Origin: Ferruginibacter sp.
GTDB lineage: Bacteria; Bacteroidota; Bacteroidia; Chitinophagales; Chitinophagaceae
DNA: 16,393 bases
Reading direction: 5' to 3'
Assembly (NCBI GenBank): GCA_025357775.1
Contig: JANXOQ010000002.1
Coordinates: forward strand, 1 to 16,393
The notes beneath the pieces are model-generated. The model made no database searches. It saw only the letters and a list, made by a program, of their open reading frames with translations, and had not been told where the DNA came from. Below, piece after piece: positions 1 through 8,653 of this stretch (positions are counted from its first letter, which is position 1; each line of letters starts with the position of its first letter). The position numbers and the translations under genes were made by a program.

Positions 1-251
1 ATTGAGTTTCAAGCGAAAATTAATTTCTTAAAATTAACTAATTCATAAGGCAGGATTAAAAATAAACGAGCACTTAAAATTTCATCTCATACTTAGTTTG
101 TCTGCCTTTGTAGATGATAAGTTTTGTAGTCTATTAAATAAAAAAGTAAATAATTATTTTATAGCGTGTAATTAATTTATTTTTAATATTACAATACACA
201 ATTTAATGTGTATTTTTTCGTTTAGTTTATTAATGATTTTTTAATATTATT
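1..251. other. Non-coding region upstream of the sensor kinase
   Basis: I see no convincing gene here. One frame stays open from base 1 to a stop at 46-48 and could be the last 15 codons of a truncated upstream gene, but this is too short to support. The only structured element is an AT-rich hairpin at 193-214: arms AATACAC and GTGTATT, loop of 8, followed by a run of T ending at 218. It could be a weak terminator for something upstream or an operator for the kinase gene. I found no exact TAnnTTTG promoter box. Confidence 0.5.
193..218 (+). terminator. Weak hairpin with T-run ahead of the kinase gene
   Basis: A 7-bp perfect inverted repeat (193-199 with 208-214) is followed by T residues to 218. 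The stem has only two G-C pairs, so it is a poor intrinsic terminator. It lies 33 nt before the kinase start codon. An alternative is a palindromic protein-binding site. Confidence 0.25.
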
Positions 252-2462
252 ATGAAAACAAAAAGGCGTTTGATTATTGGTTTATGTTGTTGTGTAGTGC
301 TTTTTTTTGTATTAGCTATTATTCTAGATAGTGTTATATCAAATAAAATTTATACTTTATTAGAAAAAAGAGTTGAACAAAATAAAAATGAAGTAGAAAA
401 ACTTATACAATTAGAAAATAGCAACATACACAGTTATGTAAATGAAAACTCTTATTTTACTGAATTATGTAATACGATAGTAAAAAAAGATACCGTTTGG
501 ATAAAAGATAATATGGATATTGTACTAGGATCAAAACAATATCAAGCTGATATATTATGGGTAATAGATAATTTAGGAAAGGATATTTATAAAAAGCATA
601 TAGGGGAGTTTAAAAGAAACTTTGAAATTAAGTTTCCAAATAATTATTCAATGGTTGATAGCTTTAGTAAAAAAGTTACAACTAGTTTAGTTATAAAAAC
701 TGGTGGAAATTACGTTTTTATAAGAGCAGCATCTATTGTACCAAGTTTTGATTTTAATAGAGAAACAAAACCCTATGGGTATTTAATTGTAGGAAAAGTA
801 ATTGATTCATCTTATCTAAAAAAATTATCAATTCTTAATTCATCGTTTCATTATTCATTTGTGGATAAAGGGAAAAAAGTTGAAAAAACTATTAATTTAG
901 ATGAAGCAAACACTAATTTTTTTAAAAGTATAAACGTATCAAATGAAAAAGATTTAATTATAAATGTTAGAAATTATTTTCCTGAAGTAAAATTATATCG
1001 AAATTTTGTTCGAATGTCCCTTTTAGTTTTTTTAATTGTGTTAGCTATTATAATTGGTTTAATATTTTGGTACTTCATTGGTTATTTTTTTAATCCCTTA
1101 GAAAGAGTTTCTAGTGCATTGCAAACAAATTCAGTAGAGCCATTAGAAAGAATAAAAATAAAAAATACAGAGCTAGGTGATATTGCAAAGCTCATTGAGA
1201 ACTATTTTAACCAAAATAAGGTATTACAAACAGAAATACAGCAAAGAAAAAAGTCTGAAGCAGATTTAACAATTGCATTAGATGATATTCAAAAATCAAC
1301 TATAGATAAAATTAAAGCAGAGCAATCTGCAGCAGCAAAAAGTGAATTTTTATCTACAATGAGCCATGAAATACGAACCCCAATAAATGGAGTTATAGGC
1401 ATAGCTAATTTACTAAAAGACGAAAAACTTACATCGCATCAAAAAGAATATGTAGATGTTTTACATTTTTCAGCAAACCATCTTTTATCACTTGTTACTG
1501 ATATTTTAGATTTTAGTAAAATAGAAACGGGAAAGGTAGATTTTGAAAGGAGTTCTTTTGATTTGCAACATATATGTAATACAGTTTATCAATTACACAA
1601 ACTAAATGCAGATGAGAAAAAAATAAATTTTATTTTTATTCCAGATAATAACTTAAAGCAATCCATTTATGGAGATTATGTTAGACTAAACCAAGTACTC
1701 ACAAATCTTATTGGCAATGCTATTAAATTTACGAAAAAAGGTAGTGTAATTTTTTCTTACATGGTAATGGCAGAAACTTCCAATAACTGTACAATACAAT
1801 TTAAAGTAAAAGATACTGGTATAGGTATTGAGAAAGCTGAGCAAAAAAGAGTTTTTGAAGGGTTTTCGCAAGCAAACAGAAATATATCAAAAAATTTTGG
1901 TGGTACAGGTTTGGGGCTTACCATTTGTAAAAAATTGGTAGAGTTGCAGGGAGGTAAAATAGTTGTAGAAAGTGAACTTGGATTAGGCTCAGAATTTATA
2001 TTTTATATAAGTTTTGAAAAACATGCATTTACGGCTGTGAATAGCGATGTAAAAACATCCCCTACCAATACAAACTTGCTAAATGGAATGAAGGTATTAA
2101 TAGCGGAAGATAATAATATTAATATTTTGGTAATTAAAAGATTTTTAGAAAAATGGGGTATTTCATATAAAATAGCATTAAATGGAAAAGAGGCTGTAAC
2201 CCTTGCTACTAATGAATTTTTTGATGCTGTTCTAATGGATTTACACATGCCGGAGATGGATGGTGAAGATGCCGCAAAGCTTATAAGAAACAGCGATAAT
2301 AATAAATTAAATGCTATACCAATAATTGCGCTTACTGCAAATGCGTCTAGCGATACTCAAAATAAATTATTAAACGGTGGCTTATTTAGTAATTATATAA
2401 GTAAACCTTTTAACCCCGATAATTTATTTAAACTATTAAAAAAATATTATCATGACGTGTAA
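252..2462 (+). CDS. Hybrid sensor histidine kinase, two-pass membrane protein with C-terminal receiver domain
   Basis: A signal-transducing autokinase of the inner membrane. TM1 is at about residues 8-29 and TM2 at 256-279. The extracytoplasmic sensor of about 225 residues between them has a CHASE4-like pattern (D-W near its start, then WVIDNLGKDIY), but I am not certain of that family. A linker or degenerate HAMP and a coiled coil (about 280-360) lead to the dimerisation helix with H-box STMSHEIRTPINGV (phospho-acceptor His372). The ATPase domain follows: N box LIGNAIKFT (Asn489), DTGIGI (Asp521) and GGTGLGL (550-556). The receiver domain runs from about 613 to 735, with phospho-acceptor Asp663 in VLMDLHMPEMDG and the conserved Lys in ISKPF. 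All catalytic residues are present. There is no DNA-binding or HPt domain, so output must pass to an unlinked partner or the receiver acts as a phosphate sink. No response regulator lies nearby. It is convergent with polA. The ligand is unknown. Confidence 0.93.
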   Translation: MKTKRRLIIGLCCCVVLFFVLAIILDSVISNKIYTLLEKRVEQNKNEVEKLIQLENSNIHSYVNENSYFTELCNTIVKKDTVWIKDNMDIVLGSKQYQADILWVIDNLGKDIYKKHIGEFKRNFEIKFPNNYSMVDSFSKKVTTSLVIKTGGNYVFIRAASIVPSFDFNRETKPYGYLIVGKVIDSSYLKKLSILNSSFHYSFVDKGKKVEKTINLDEANTNFFKSINVSNEKDLIINVRNYFPEVKLYRNFVRMSLLVFLIVLAIIIGLIFWYFIGYFFNPLERVSSALQTNSVEPLERIKIKNTELGDIAKLIENYFNQNKVLQTEIQQRKKSEADLTIALDDIQKSTIDKIKAEQSAAAKSEFLSTMSHEIRTPINGVIGIANLLKDEKLTSHQKEYVDVLHFSANHLLSLVTDILDFSKIETGKVDFERSSFDLQHICNTVYQLHKLNADEKKINFIFIPDNNLKQSIYGDYVRLNQVLTNLIGNAIKFTKKGSVIFSYMVMAETSNNCTIQFKVKDTGIGIEKAEQKRVFEGFSQANRNISKNFGGTGLGLTICKKLVELQGGKIVVESELGLGSEFIFYISFEKHAFTAVNSDVKTSPTNTNLLNGMKVLIAEDNNINILVIKRFLEKWGISYKIALNGKEAVTLATNEFFDAVLMDLHMPEMDGEDAAKLIRNSDNNKLNAIPIIALTANASSDTQNKLLNGGLFSNYISKPFNPDNLFKLLKKYYHDV

Positions 2463-2535
2463 AAACTTGAAAATTTATTTTATATTTAAATTAGCAGTTT
2501 AGCATAATGTCTTTAAATACTACGTACTCTTTATA

Positions 2536-5391
2536 CTAATGTGCCATTAGCCAATTTTCCCCACTACCCAATTCAGCTTCTGCAGGCACATCGTTTGGTA
2601 AAATTAATGCCGATTTCATATTATTTAATATCAATGGTTTTATTGCTTCTAGTTCATCTTTGTGTACATCAAAAACTAACTCATCATGCACTTGCAATAG
2701 CATTTTGCTTTTAAAATTTCCTGCCTTTAGTGCAGCATGTATTTTTATCATAGCAAGCTTCACCATATCAGCCGCTGTACCTTGTATGGGCGAATTTATA
2801 GCGTTTCTTTCTGCAAAGCCACGTACTGTAAAGTTTGCACTAGTTATATCTTTCAGCCAACGCTTTCTACCCATCAAGGTTTCTACATATCCATTTTCTC
2901 TACAAAAATTAATAGTATCATCCATATATTTTTGTATACTGGGAAATTCTTTTTTATAGTTGTCTATTATCTCTTTTGCCTCTGCTCTTGGTATGCCTAG
3001 GTTTTCTGCAAGCCCAAATGCACCTTGTCCATAAATAATACCAAAGTTTACACTCTTGGCTTTGTAGCGCATTTCTTTGGTTACATCTTTTTCTTCTACA
3101 CCAAATACTTTTGCCGCTGTAGCTGTATGAATATCTTTTCCTGTTTTAAAAGCTTCACACATATTTACATCGCCACTTATGGCAGCAACTACTCTCAGTT
3201 CTATTTGAGAATAATCTGCTGATACCAACACATAATTTTCATCTCTTGGTACAAATGCTTTTCGTATTTCTTTTCCTTTTAAAGTTCTTATTGGTATGTT
3301 TTGTAAGTTAGGGTTTGTGCTACTTAGCCTACCAGTAACTGCCACTGCTTGTGCATAGTTTGTGTGTACTCTGCCTGTGCGTTGGTTTGTAAGCAGTGGG
3401 AAAGCATCTACGTATGTGCTACGCAATTTTGTAAGTTCTCTAAAGGTTAATATCTGCTCACATATAGGATTGTTGTTAGCTAATTTTGCCAGCACTTCTT
3501 CACCTGTAGCATACTGACCCGTTTTTGTTTTCTTTGCTTTAGGGTCTAGTTTCATTTTTTCAAATAGTACTTCTCCCAGTTGCTTTGGGCTTGCTAAATT
3601 AAATCGTATGCCTGCCGTTTCGTACACTTTTTCTTCTGCGCCATTTGCTTCTATTTCTAATTCTTTAGAGTAGGTTTTTAAAAAATCCATATCTATGCGT
3701 ATGCCTTCAAACTCCATATCAGTAAGCACTTTCACCAAAGGGTTTTCAACTTCCCTAAAAATTTTTTCTACTACTTTTATTTTTAATTGCGGCTCAAAAA
3801 TATTTTTTAATTGTAAAGTAATATCAGCATCTTCTGCAGCATATTCTTTTGCCTCTTCTATTTCCACTTGGCGCATAGTGCCTTGTGTTTTACCTTTTTT
3901 TCCAATAAGGCTTTCTATACTCACTGGTACGTATCCTAAATATTTTGTACTAAGCAAATCCATGCTACGCTTACCATCTGGCTCTATTACATAATGTGCA
4001 AGCATGGTATCAAAAATATTTCCAGCCAGTGTAAAGCCATACCATTTCAACATTAATAAATCGTACTTCAAATTTTGTCCAATCCATGTTTTAGAAGTAT
4101 TATTAAATAATTGTTGAAATTTATTTAAGAGTTGAATGCAGATTTCTCGTTCTTCAGGTAATGGCACATAGTAGCCTTCGGCAGGTTTTACAGCAAAACT
4201 AAGGCCCACTAAATCTGCTTGGTTGGCATCAATATGTGTTGTTTCAGTATCAAAACATATTTCAGAAAAACTATTTAATTTGGCAATTAATTTTTCTATT
4301 TCTTCATCTGTTTGCACCAACATATAATTGTGTGGCGTATTGCCAATATGCTTATCAGCAATTAAAACTGCTTCAGTATTTTCTTCTTCAAAAATTTCTT
4401 CTTTTGCATCTGGCATTATAATATTACCAAACAAATCCATTTGTCCAGCGGCGGCAGAAGCTAATTGTTTTTTGCTACTTGCTATTTGCCCACTACCCAC
4501 TACTAATGTACTCACTTTCTTCCCCAATATTCTTTCTCCCATTGTTTTAAATTCCAGCATTGTAAATACTTCTTCCAATGCTTCTTTGTTCATTTCTTTC
4601 AATCTAAAATTTTCTTCATTAAACTCTACTGGTACATCCAAAATAATAGTAGCCAATTTCTTACTCATAATGGCATTCTCTTTTCCAGCACGTATTTTTT
4701 CGCCTAGCGATCCTTTTATTTTATCTGCATTATCTAAAATATTTTCAATCGTATCGTATTCTTTCAAAAGTTTTGCTGCTGTTTTTTCGCCTACACCCAT
4801 TATACCAGGTATATTATCTACCGCATCCCCCATCAATCCTAGTACATCAATTACTTGTTCCACTCTTGCAATATCCCATTTTGCACAAACTTCTTTTGGT
4901 CCCATTATTTCTACTGTACCACCCTGGTAACCAGGTTTATAAATTTTTATTTTTTCAGAAACCAATTGTCCATAATCTTTATCGGGGGTAACCATGTAAA
5001 CAGTATAACCTTCCCTTTCTGCCTTCTTTGCTAATGCACCAATTACATCATCTGCTTCGTAGCCATCAATAGCAATTACAGGAACATTAAACCCTTCCAC
5101 AATTCTCATAATATCTGGCACAGCACTTCTAATATCTTCTGGGGTTTCCTGTCTATTGGCTTTATAATCTGCAAAATCTGTATGGCGTTCTGTAGGTGCG
5201 CTTGTATCAAAACAAACGGCTATATGTGTAGGTTTTTGATTTGTAATTAAATCTACCAACGTATTAGTAAACCCAAATTGTGCATTGGTATTGCGCCCCT
5301 TACTTGTAATACGTGGGCTTCGTACTAGTGAGTAATATGCTCTAAAAATTAATGCATAAGCATCTAATAAGAATAGTTTTTTTTCTTCCAT
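2536..5391 (-). CDS. polA: DNA polymerase I
   Basis: Fills gaps and removes RNA primers during replication and repair. The 951 residues match the family's full three-domain length. The N-terminal 5'-3' nuclease (about 1-300) shows LLDAYALIFRAYYS, DGYEADDVIG, VTPDKDYGQLV and the helix-hairpin-helix stretch GDAVDNIPGIMGVGEKTAA. The 3'-5' exonuclease domain keeps its acidic residues: FDTETT (Asp381, Glu383), GQNLKYDLL and YAAEDADITL. Proofreading is therefore probably active, unlike the degenerate domain in Bacillus-type PolA. The polymerase domain has motif A SADYSQIELR (Asp726), motif B RYKAKSVNFGIIYGQG and motif C QVHDELVFDV (His902-Asp903). The start MEEKKLFLLDAYA fits the family, where the nuclease begins almost at once. 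The upstream comA terminator at 5605-5632 implies that polA has its own promoter, but I could not find a clear box. Confidence 0.98.
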   Translation of the reverse strand: MEEKKLFLLDAYALIFRAYYSLVRSPRITSKGRNTNAQFGFTNTLVDLITNQKPTHIAVCFDTSAPTERHTDFADYKANRQETPEDIRSAVPDIMRIVEGFNVPVIAIDGYEADDVIGALAKKAEREGYTVYMVTPDKDYGQLVSEKIKIYKPGYQGGTVEIMGPKEVCAKWDIARVEQVIDVLGLMGDAVDNIPGIMGVGEKTAAKLLKEYDTIENILDNADKIKGSLGEKIRAGKENAIMSKKLATIILDVPVEFNEENFRLKEMNKEALEEVFTMLEFKTMGERILGKKVSTLVVGSGQIASSKKQLASAAAGQMDLFGNIIMPDAKEEIFEEENTEAVLIADKHIGNTPHNYMLVQTDEEIEKLIAKLNSFSEICFDTETTHIDANQADLVGLSFAVKPAEGYYVPLPEEREICIQLLNKFQQLFNNTSKTWIGQNLKYDLLMLKWYGFTLAGNIFDTMLAHYVIEPDGKRSMDLLSTKYLGYVPVSIESLIGKKGKTQGTMRQVEIEEAKEYAAEDADITLQLKNIFEPQLKIKVVEKIFREVENPLVKVLTDMEFEGIRIDMDFLKTYSKELEIEANGAEEKVYETAGIRFNLASPKQLGEVLFEKMKLDPKAKKTKTGQYATGEEVLAKLANNNPICEQILTFRELTKLRSTYVDAFPLLTNQRTGRVHTNYAQAVAVTGRLSSTNPNLQNIPIRTLKGKEIRKAFVPRDENYVLVSADYSQIELRVVAAISGDVNMCEAFKTGKDIHTATAAKVFGVEEKDVTKEMRYKAKSVNFGIIYGQGAFGLAENLGIPRAEAKEIIDNYKKEFPSIQKYMDDTINFCRENGYVETLMGRKRWLKDITSANFTVRGFAERNAINSPIQGTAADMVKLAMIKIHAALKAGNFKSKMLLQVHDELVFDVHKDELEAIKPLILNNMKSALILPNDVPAEAELGSGENWLMAH

Positions 5392-5755
5392 TTGGTAAAG
5401 ATAAAATAAGATTTTAGAAGTTTGAGGTTCTACAAATGATTATAAACATTAGATAATAAACTTTTGCTTCAATGTTTTTTTTAGTTTTTTTATTATGTAT
5501 TTAATTCGAAAACGTTTAATATTTTTCAATTAGCGAAACACAAATATTCTGATTATTGTATTCAAAAAAAATGATAAATCTAATAATTGTTTGCTTCGAT
5601 TACATAAAAAAAGGGCTAAAATTAAAGCCCTTAAATGTGATTTTTAAAAATGTAAAAAACATAATTATCTATATTATATTTTAAAAAAGTAAGTTGTAGA
5701 TAAGCATTATGTTTTTATAAACTTTTATTGAAACTGTATTAAATAAAAAGTAGAT
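5392..5755. other. Intergenic region between polA and comA
   Basis: This 364-nt, very AT-rich stretch contains the comA terminator (5605-5632) and must contain the polA promoter, presumably between 5392 and 5600. I found no exact TAnnTTTG box on the minus strand, and no small gene or repeat. Confidence 0.6.
5605..5632 (-). terminator. Intrinsic terminator downstream of comA
   Basis: On the minus strand, AAGGGCT and AGCCCTT form a 7-bp stem with an 8-nt loop, followed by a run of T that includes bases 5606-5610. The G-C-rich stem stands out in an otherwise AT-only gap. It lies about 125 nt past the comA stop and separates comA from polA, which is on the same strand. Confidence 0.8.
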
Positions 5756-6520
5756 TTATTTCTTATCTAAATAAAATTCAAAGGTATCACCTCTTAACCC
5801 TATTCTCATTGCTTCTAATGCTATCATTTCCGATGGGGCAATATTTCCAAGGTTTACATTGCAACCAATTAATTCTAAAAAATACAATTGTTGAGCTTTT
5901 TGTGGAGCTTCCCATAATATTTTCTCAGCAGGTATTTGGGTTAATATTTCTTGTACAAGCCCTTCACGTACTTCACCGCTGCCTCTATATATACCAACAT
6001 TTCCTGCTTCACGTGCCTCTGCTATCACATACGTAGCACCTGCACTAAGCTCTGCACTCATAAGCTCTATCCATTTGTAAGGTGCTATAATGTGTGCAGC
6101 ATCCTTGCTGCCTACTTCGCTGTATATAAGAAACTCTTTTGATAGTTTTTCTATATATCCACATTTTTCTGTGTGTGGAATTGTAATAGAACCATCACTT
6201 ATTTCCATTGTTGTCACACCAAATTCTTTACACATAGCTACATAGTCATCTACTTGATTACGTATTAAAAATGCTTCAAATAATGTGCCTCCAAAATATA
6301 CAGGAACATTATTTTCTGCGTACACAGCTAATTTTTCTTTAAGGTTAGGGGTTACAAAAGCGGTACCAAATCCAAGCTTAACTACATCTACATGTGGAGC
6401 AGCTACACTCATAAAGTTTTTAGCTTCTTGTACACTTAAACCCTTGTCCATTACCATTGTAAGCCCATTTGTACGAGGTTGCTCTGTACGATTGGGCATT
6501 TGAGAGAGGTTAAAATTCAT
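5756..6520 (-). CDS. comA: Phosphosulfolactate synthase family protein
   Basis: In characterised members this TIM-barrel enzyme adds sulfite to phosphoenolpyruvate to give (2R)-phosphosulfolactate, the first step of coenzyme M synthesis in methanogens and of sulfolactate formation in Bacillus (YitD). The 254-residue length fits the family. Visible barrel strands and loops are VDVVKLGFGTAF (45-55), VYFGGTLFE (74-82), TTMEISDGSI (103-112), YSEVGSKD (133-140), TYVIAEARE (163-171) and ILWEAPQKAQQLYFLELIG (201-219). The Lys, Glu and Gly residues in these motifs are those that mark the family. It stands alone: neither ComB-like phosphatase, sulfolactate dehydrogenase nor any sulfonolipid gene is adjacent. 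A Bacteroidota organism does not make coenzyme M, so the product may feed sulfolactate, cysteate or sulfonolipid metabolism; that is inference. A candidate promoter box lies at 6551-6558 and a terminator at 5605-5632, so it is probably monocistronic. Confidence 0.88.
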   Translation of the reverse strand: MNFNLSQMPNRTEQPRTNGLTMVMDKGLSVQEAKNFMSVAAPHVDVVKLGFGTAFVTPNLKEKLAVYAENNVPVYFGGTLFEAFLIRNQVDDYVAMCKEFGVTTMEISDGSITIPHTEKCGYIEKLSKEFLIYSEVGSKDAAHIIAPYKWIELMSAELSAGATYVIAEAREAGNVGIYRGSGEVREGLVQEILTQIPAEKILWEAPQKAQQLYFLELIGCNVNLGNIAPSEMIALEAMRIGLRGDTFEFYLDKK

Positions 6521-6550
6521 TTTCTACTAAATTTTTTATTTTAATTTTTA

Positions 6551-6558
6551 CAAATATA
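6551..6558 (-). promoter_or_regulatory. Candidate comA promoter, -7 box
   Basis: The minus strand reads TATATTTG, an exact match to the Bacteroidota -7 consensus TAnnTTTG, 30 nt before the comA start codon. No clear TTTG sits at the expected -33 position, so support is from one box only. Confidence 0.5.
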
Positions 6559-6610
6559 TCTAAACTAAAATAAATGATTTGTAAATTTAGGAGCTAGATA
6601 TTATTAAATG

Positions 6611-6634
6611 TTGTATTGGATATTATCAATACAA
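6611..6634. terminator. Perfect 8-bp hairpin between comA and the TPR gene
   Basis: TTGTATTG (6611-6618) and CAATACAA (6627-6634) pair perfectly around an 8-nt loop, 27 nt past the TPR gene stop. The TPR transcript runs on the minus strand, where the stem is not followed by a T-run; the T-run (5 T) is on the plus strand. It may still mark the 3' end of the TPR mRNA, but it is not a standard terminator for it. Confidence 0.35.
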
Positions 6635-6660
6635 TTTTTAATTAGTAAGAATGAGTAAGT

Positions 6661-8076
6661 TTATTTTTTCTTTTTAAACGTAGCAATTATTTCTACTACT
6701 TGGCGGTGTTTTAACAAAGATGGGTTTAATTGAATAAATTTCTTTAGTAATTTAGGGTTTAAAGACATACCGTTTTCTAATTGCAATAATGCCTCTTTCA
6801 TTTGCCCATCTGCAAAAAGAAATACACTTAAATAAAATATAAATATTGGTTTATAGTCAGTTTGCTGATAAGCCATTTGGGCGTATTCAATACCTTCATA
6901 AAAATATTCGGCATGTAAAAAACATTTCAATAATTCAGACCATCCACTAACGCTTTTTGGGCGAATGCGTACTACATTTCTCAAAAGTTTCAGCGCTTCA
7001 TCTGTATCTCCAATTTGCATATAACATTGCCCAAGAGCAAGGTTATAGTCTGGCTGCATAAGGTTTTTTCGCAAAGCTACATTCAAGCATTTTACCGCAC
7101 TTGGCCATGCTCCTTCGTTCATAAAAGTAGTGGCTATTTTATAATGTAAGTGAGCATCTTCCGCATCTAAATGGCTTGCTTTTTTATAATAAAATCTAGC
7201 TTGTGCAAAATTTTGTACTCTATCGTAACAATGCCCTATTGCTTCATATACTACAGAATCTGGCATAGAAATTTCTAACACTTTTTCTAAACATTCAATA
7301 GCAGTTTTATAATTGCGAAGGCGTAAATGAGCATCACCCATATTTCTATAAGCGTTTTCAAATTTATCATTAATGGCTACTACATATTCATATGCATCTA
7401 TAGCTTTTTCATAAAGTTTTATACCTTGATATGCTGCACCAAGGTTAAACCAAGCTAGCTCATTGAAAGGCTGTTCATCTAATATTTCTTTGCAAAGTGT
7501 TATTCCCTCTTCATTTCGCCCTGTAAAATCTGTCCAAAAACAAATTTTATGCAATGCTTCTTCATTTGCAGGGTCTTGCTTTAAAATAAGCACCATACAG
7601 TCAAATACTTTTTCAAAGTTTTCGTAATCATCATAAACATCTGATAACTCAAAAAGTAAATCTAATTTTTCTTCTCCTTCAAAATTTTCTATGGCATTTT
7701 CTAATAATTTTGCAGCCTTTTTAGGCATATCCAAAGCTAGGTAAGCTTCTGTTTTTAAAATGTATAAAAAAGTATCTGTAGTATCTATTTGTTCAATTTC
7801 ATCTAATATTATTAGCGCATCTTTATATTGTTTAGTAATTAGCAATAAATTTGCTTTCAATAATAATAATTCTGCAGTATTTGGATATTGATTTATTGCA
7901 TAATCACAAACTGTAAGTCCTTCATTTAATTGATTTTTATCTTCATAATACTCAATTAACCTTTCAAATCCTTCTTGCTCAATAAACGAATTTGGTCTAC
8001 CTTCTCGTAAGTTTGTATATAGAGTAAGTAACTCCTTTAATTCTTCTCGGTCTTGTCTATACTGTTCGTTTCTCAT
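6661..8076 (-). CDS. Tetratricopeptide-repeat protein, cytoplasmic
   Basis: A 471-residue protein built almost wholly of 34-residue TPR units of the A-x3-Y/W...G-x2-A...P type. Clear examples are AWFNLGAAYQGIKLYEKAIDAYEYVVAIN, AYRNMGDAHLRLRNYKTAIECLEKVLEI and YNLALGQCYMQIGDTDEALKLLRNVVRIRP; about ten can be traced from about residue 35 to 445. There is no signal peptide or membrane segment, and no fused catalytic domain. The C-terminus is basic (KKKK). TPR arrays are protein-interaction scaffolds; the partner cannot be read from this sequence. The neighbours (comA, a small exported protein) do not suggest a shared pathway. The start is followed directly by a charged helix and fits. Confidence 0.9.
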   Translation of the reverse strand: MRNEQYRQDREELKELLTLYTNLREGRPNSFIEQEGFERLIEYYEDKNQLNEGLTVCDYAINQYPNTAELLLLKANLLLITKQYKDALIILDEIEQIDTTDTFLYILKTEAYLALDMPKKAAKLLENAIENFEGEEKLDLLFELSDVYDDYENFEKVFDCMVLILKQDPANEEALHKICFWTDFTGRNEEGITLCKEILDEQPFNELAWFNLGAAYQGIKLYEKAIDAYEYVVAINDKFENAYRNMGDAHLRLRNYKTAIECLEKVLEISMPDSVVYEAIGHCYDRVQNFAQARFYYKKASHLDAEDAHLHYKIATTFMNEGAWPSAVKCLNVALRKNLMQPDYNLALGQCYMQIGDTDEALKLLRNVVRIRPKSVSGWSELLKCFLHAEYFYEGIEYAQMAYQQTDYKPIFIFYLSVFLFADGQMKEALLQLENGMSLNPKLLKKFIQLNPSLLKHRQVVEIIATFKKKK

Positions 8077-8199
8077 AAATTTACCGTTATTAGTTGTAAT
8101 TTAATATTAATTTTTTATAAAATAATGCTAACAAAATATTATTTTAACAAAAGCAAAACATTTTAATAAAAAATCCGTCCTAGTTACAGGAAATATTAT

Positions 8200-8207
8200 T
8201 AGATTTG
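8200..8207 (+). promoter_or_regulatory. Candidate promoter -7 box for the small exported protein
   Basis: TAGATTTG matches the Bacteroidota -7 consensus TAnnTTTG exactly. It lies 17 nt before the start codon at 8225, giving a very short 5' leader. No good -33 element is visible. Confidence 0.45.
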
Positions 8208-8224
8208 TAATATAAAGTTTAAAA

Positions 8225-8587
8225 ATGATTAAATCAATTCGCATAATATTGTTAACAGTCACACTTACGAGTGTGTTTGTTCCATCTTTTGCGGATAGGG
8301 GTGCAGGTAAAAAAAAGAAAAAAGTAGTACTTAATATTAAAACACCACTAACTTTTGTAAATTCTTTAAATTTTAATTTAAATAACGGTATGAGGTTTAC
8401 GGGTTCTTTGTTTTTGCCTCTTTTAAATACTAAACCACCATTCTCAGCAAATTCATTCTCATTTAATACCCTTGTAACTTACCAAAAAGGTAACTGTGTT
8501 TACATTGTGCCATACAAGCAAAAAGTTTTAGTGGCAGATATAAAAGAGGGATATACTGGTACTAAGCTAATTATAAAAATGAAATAG
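8225..8587 (+). CDS. Small exported basic protein of unknown function
   Basis: I do not recognise this 120-residue protein. It begins with a clear Sec signal peptide: basic start MIKSIR, hydrophobic core, likely cleavage after PSFA at about residue 23. The mature chain starts DRGAGKKKKK and goes on with alternating hydrophobic and polar residues suggestive of beta strands. The C-terminal part (TYQKGNCVYIVPYKQKVLVADIKEGYTGTKLIIKMK) looks like a compact beta domain. The mature protein is about 100 residues and strongly basic. It has one cysteine and no lipobox. It is the only plus-strand gene between the kinase and the epimerase, and has its own candidate promoter, so it is probably expressed alone. 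The codon use and signal peptide support a real gene. Confidence 0.75.
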   Translation: MIKSIRIILLTVTLTSVFVPSFADRGAGKKKKKVVLNIKTPLTFVNSLNFNLNNGMRFTGSLFLPLLNTKPPFSANSFSFNTLVTYQKGNCVYIVPYKQKVLVADIKEGYTGTKLIIKMK

Positions 8588-8653
8588 CTTTTTTATAGAT
8601 TCAAATTATCGGAAAATTTTTTTTACTAATTTATTTTTAGTTTTTTTTATACT

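Noticed and set aside
1..48. Open frame from base 1 to a stop at 46-48 (ending KLTNS)
   Set aside because: Possible 3' tail of an upstream gene, but 15 codons are too few to support a call.
4328..4930. Plus-strand 200-codon frame within polA
   Set aside because: Antisense to the conserved 5' nuclease region of polA. Its composition (Ser, Ile, Phe-rich, low complexity) is that of a shadow frame.
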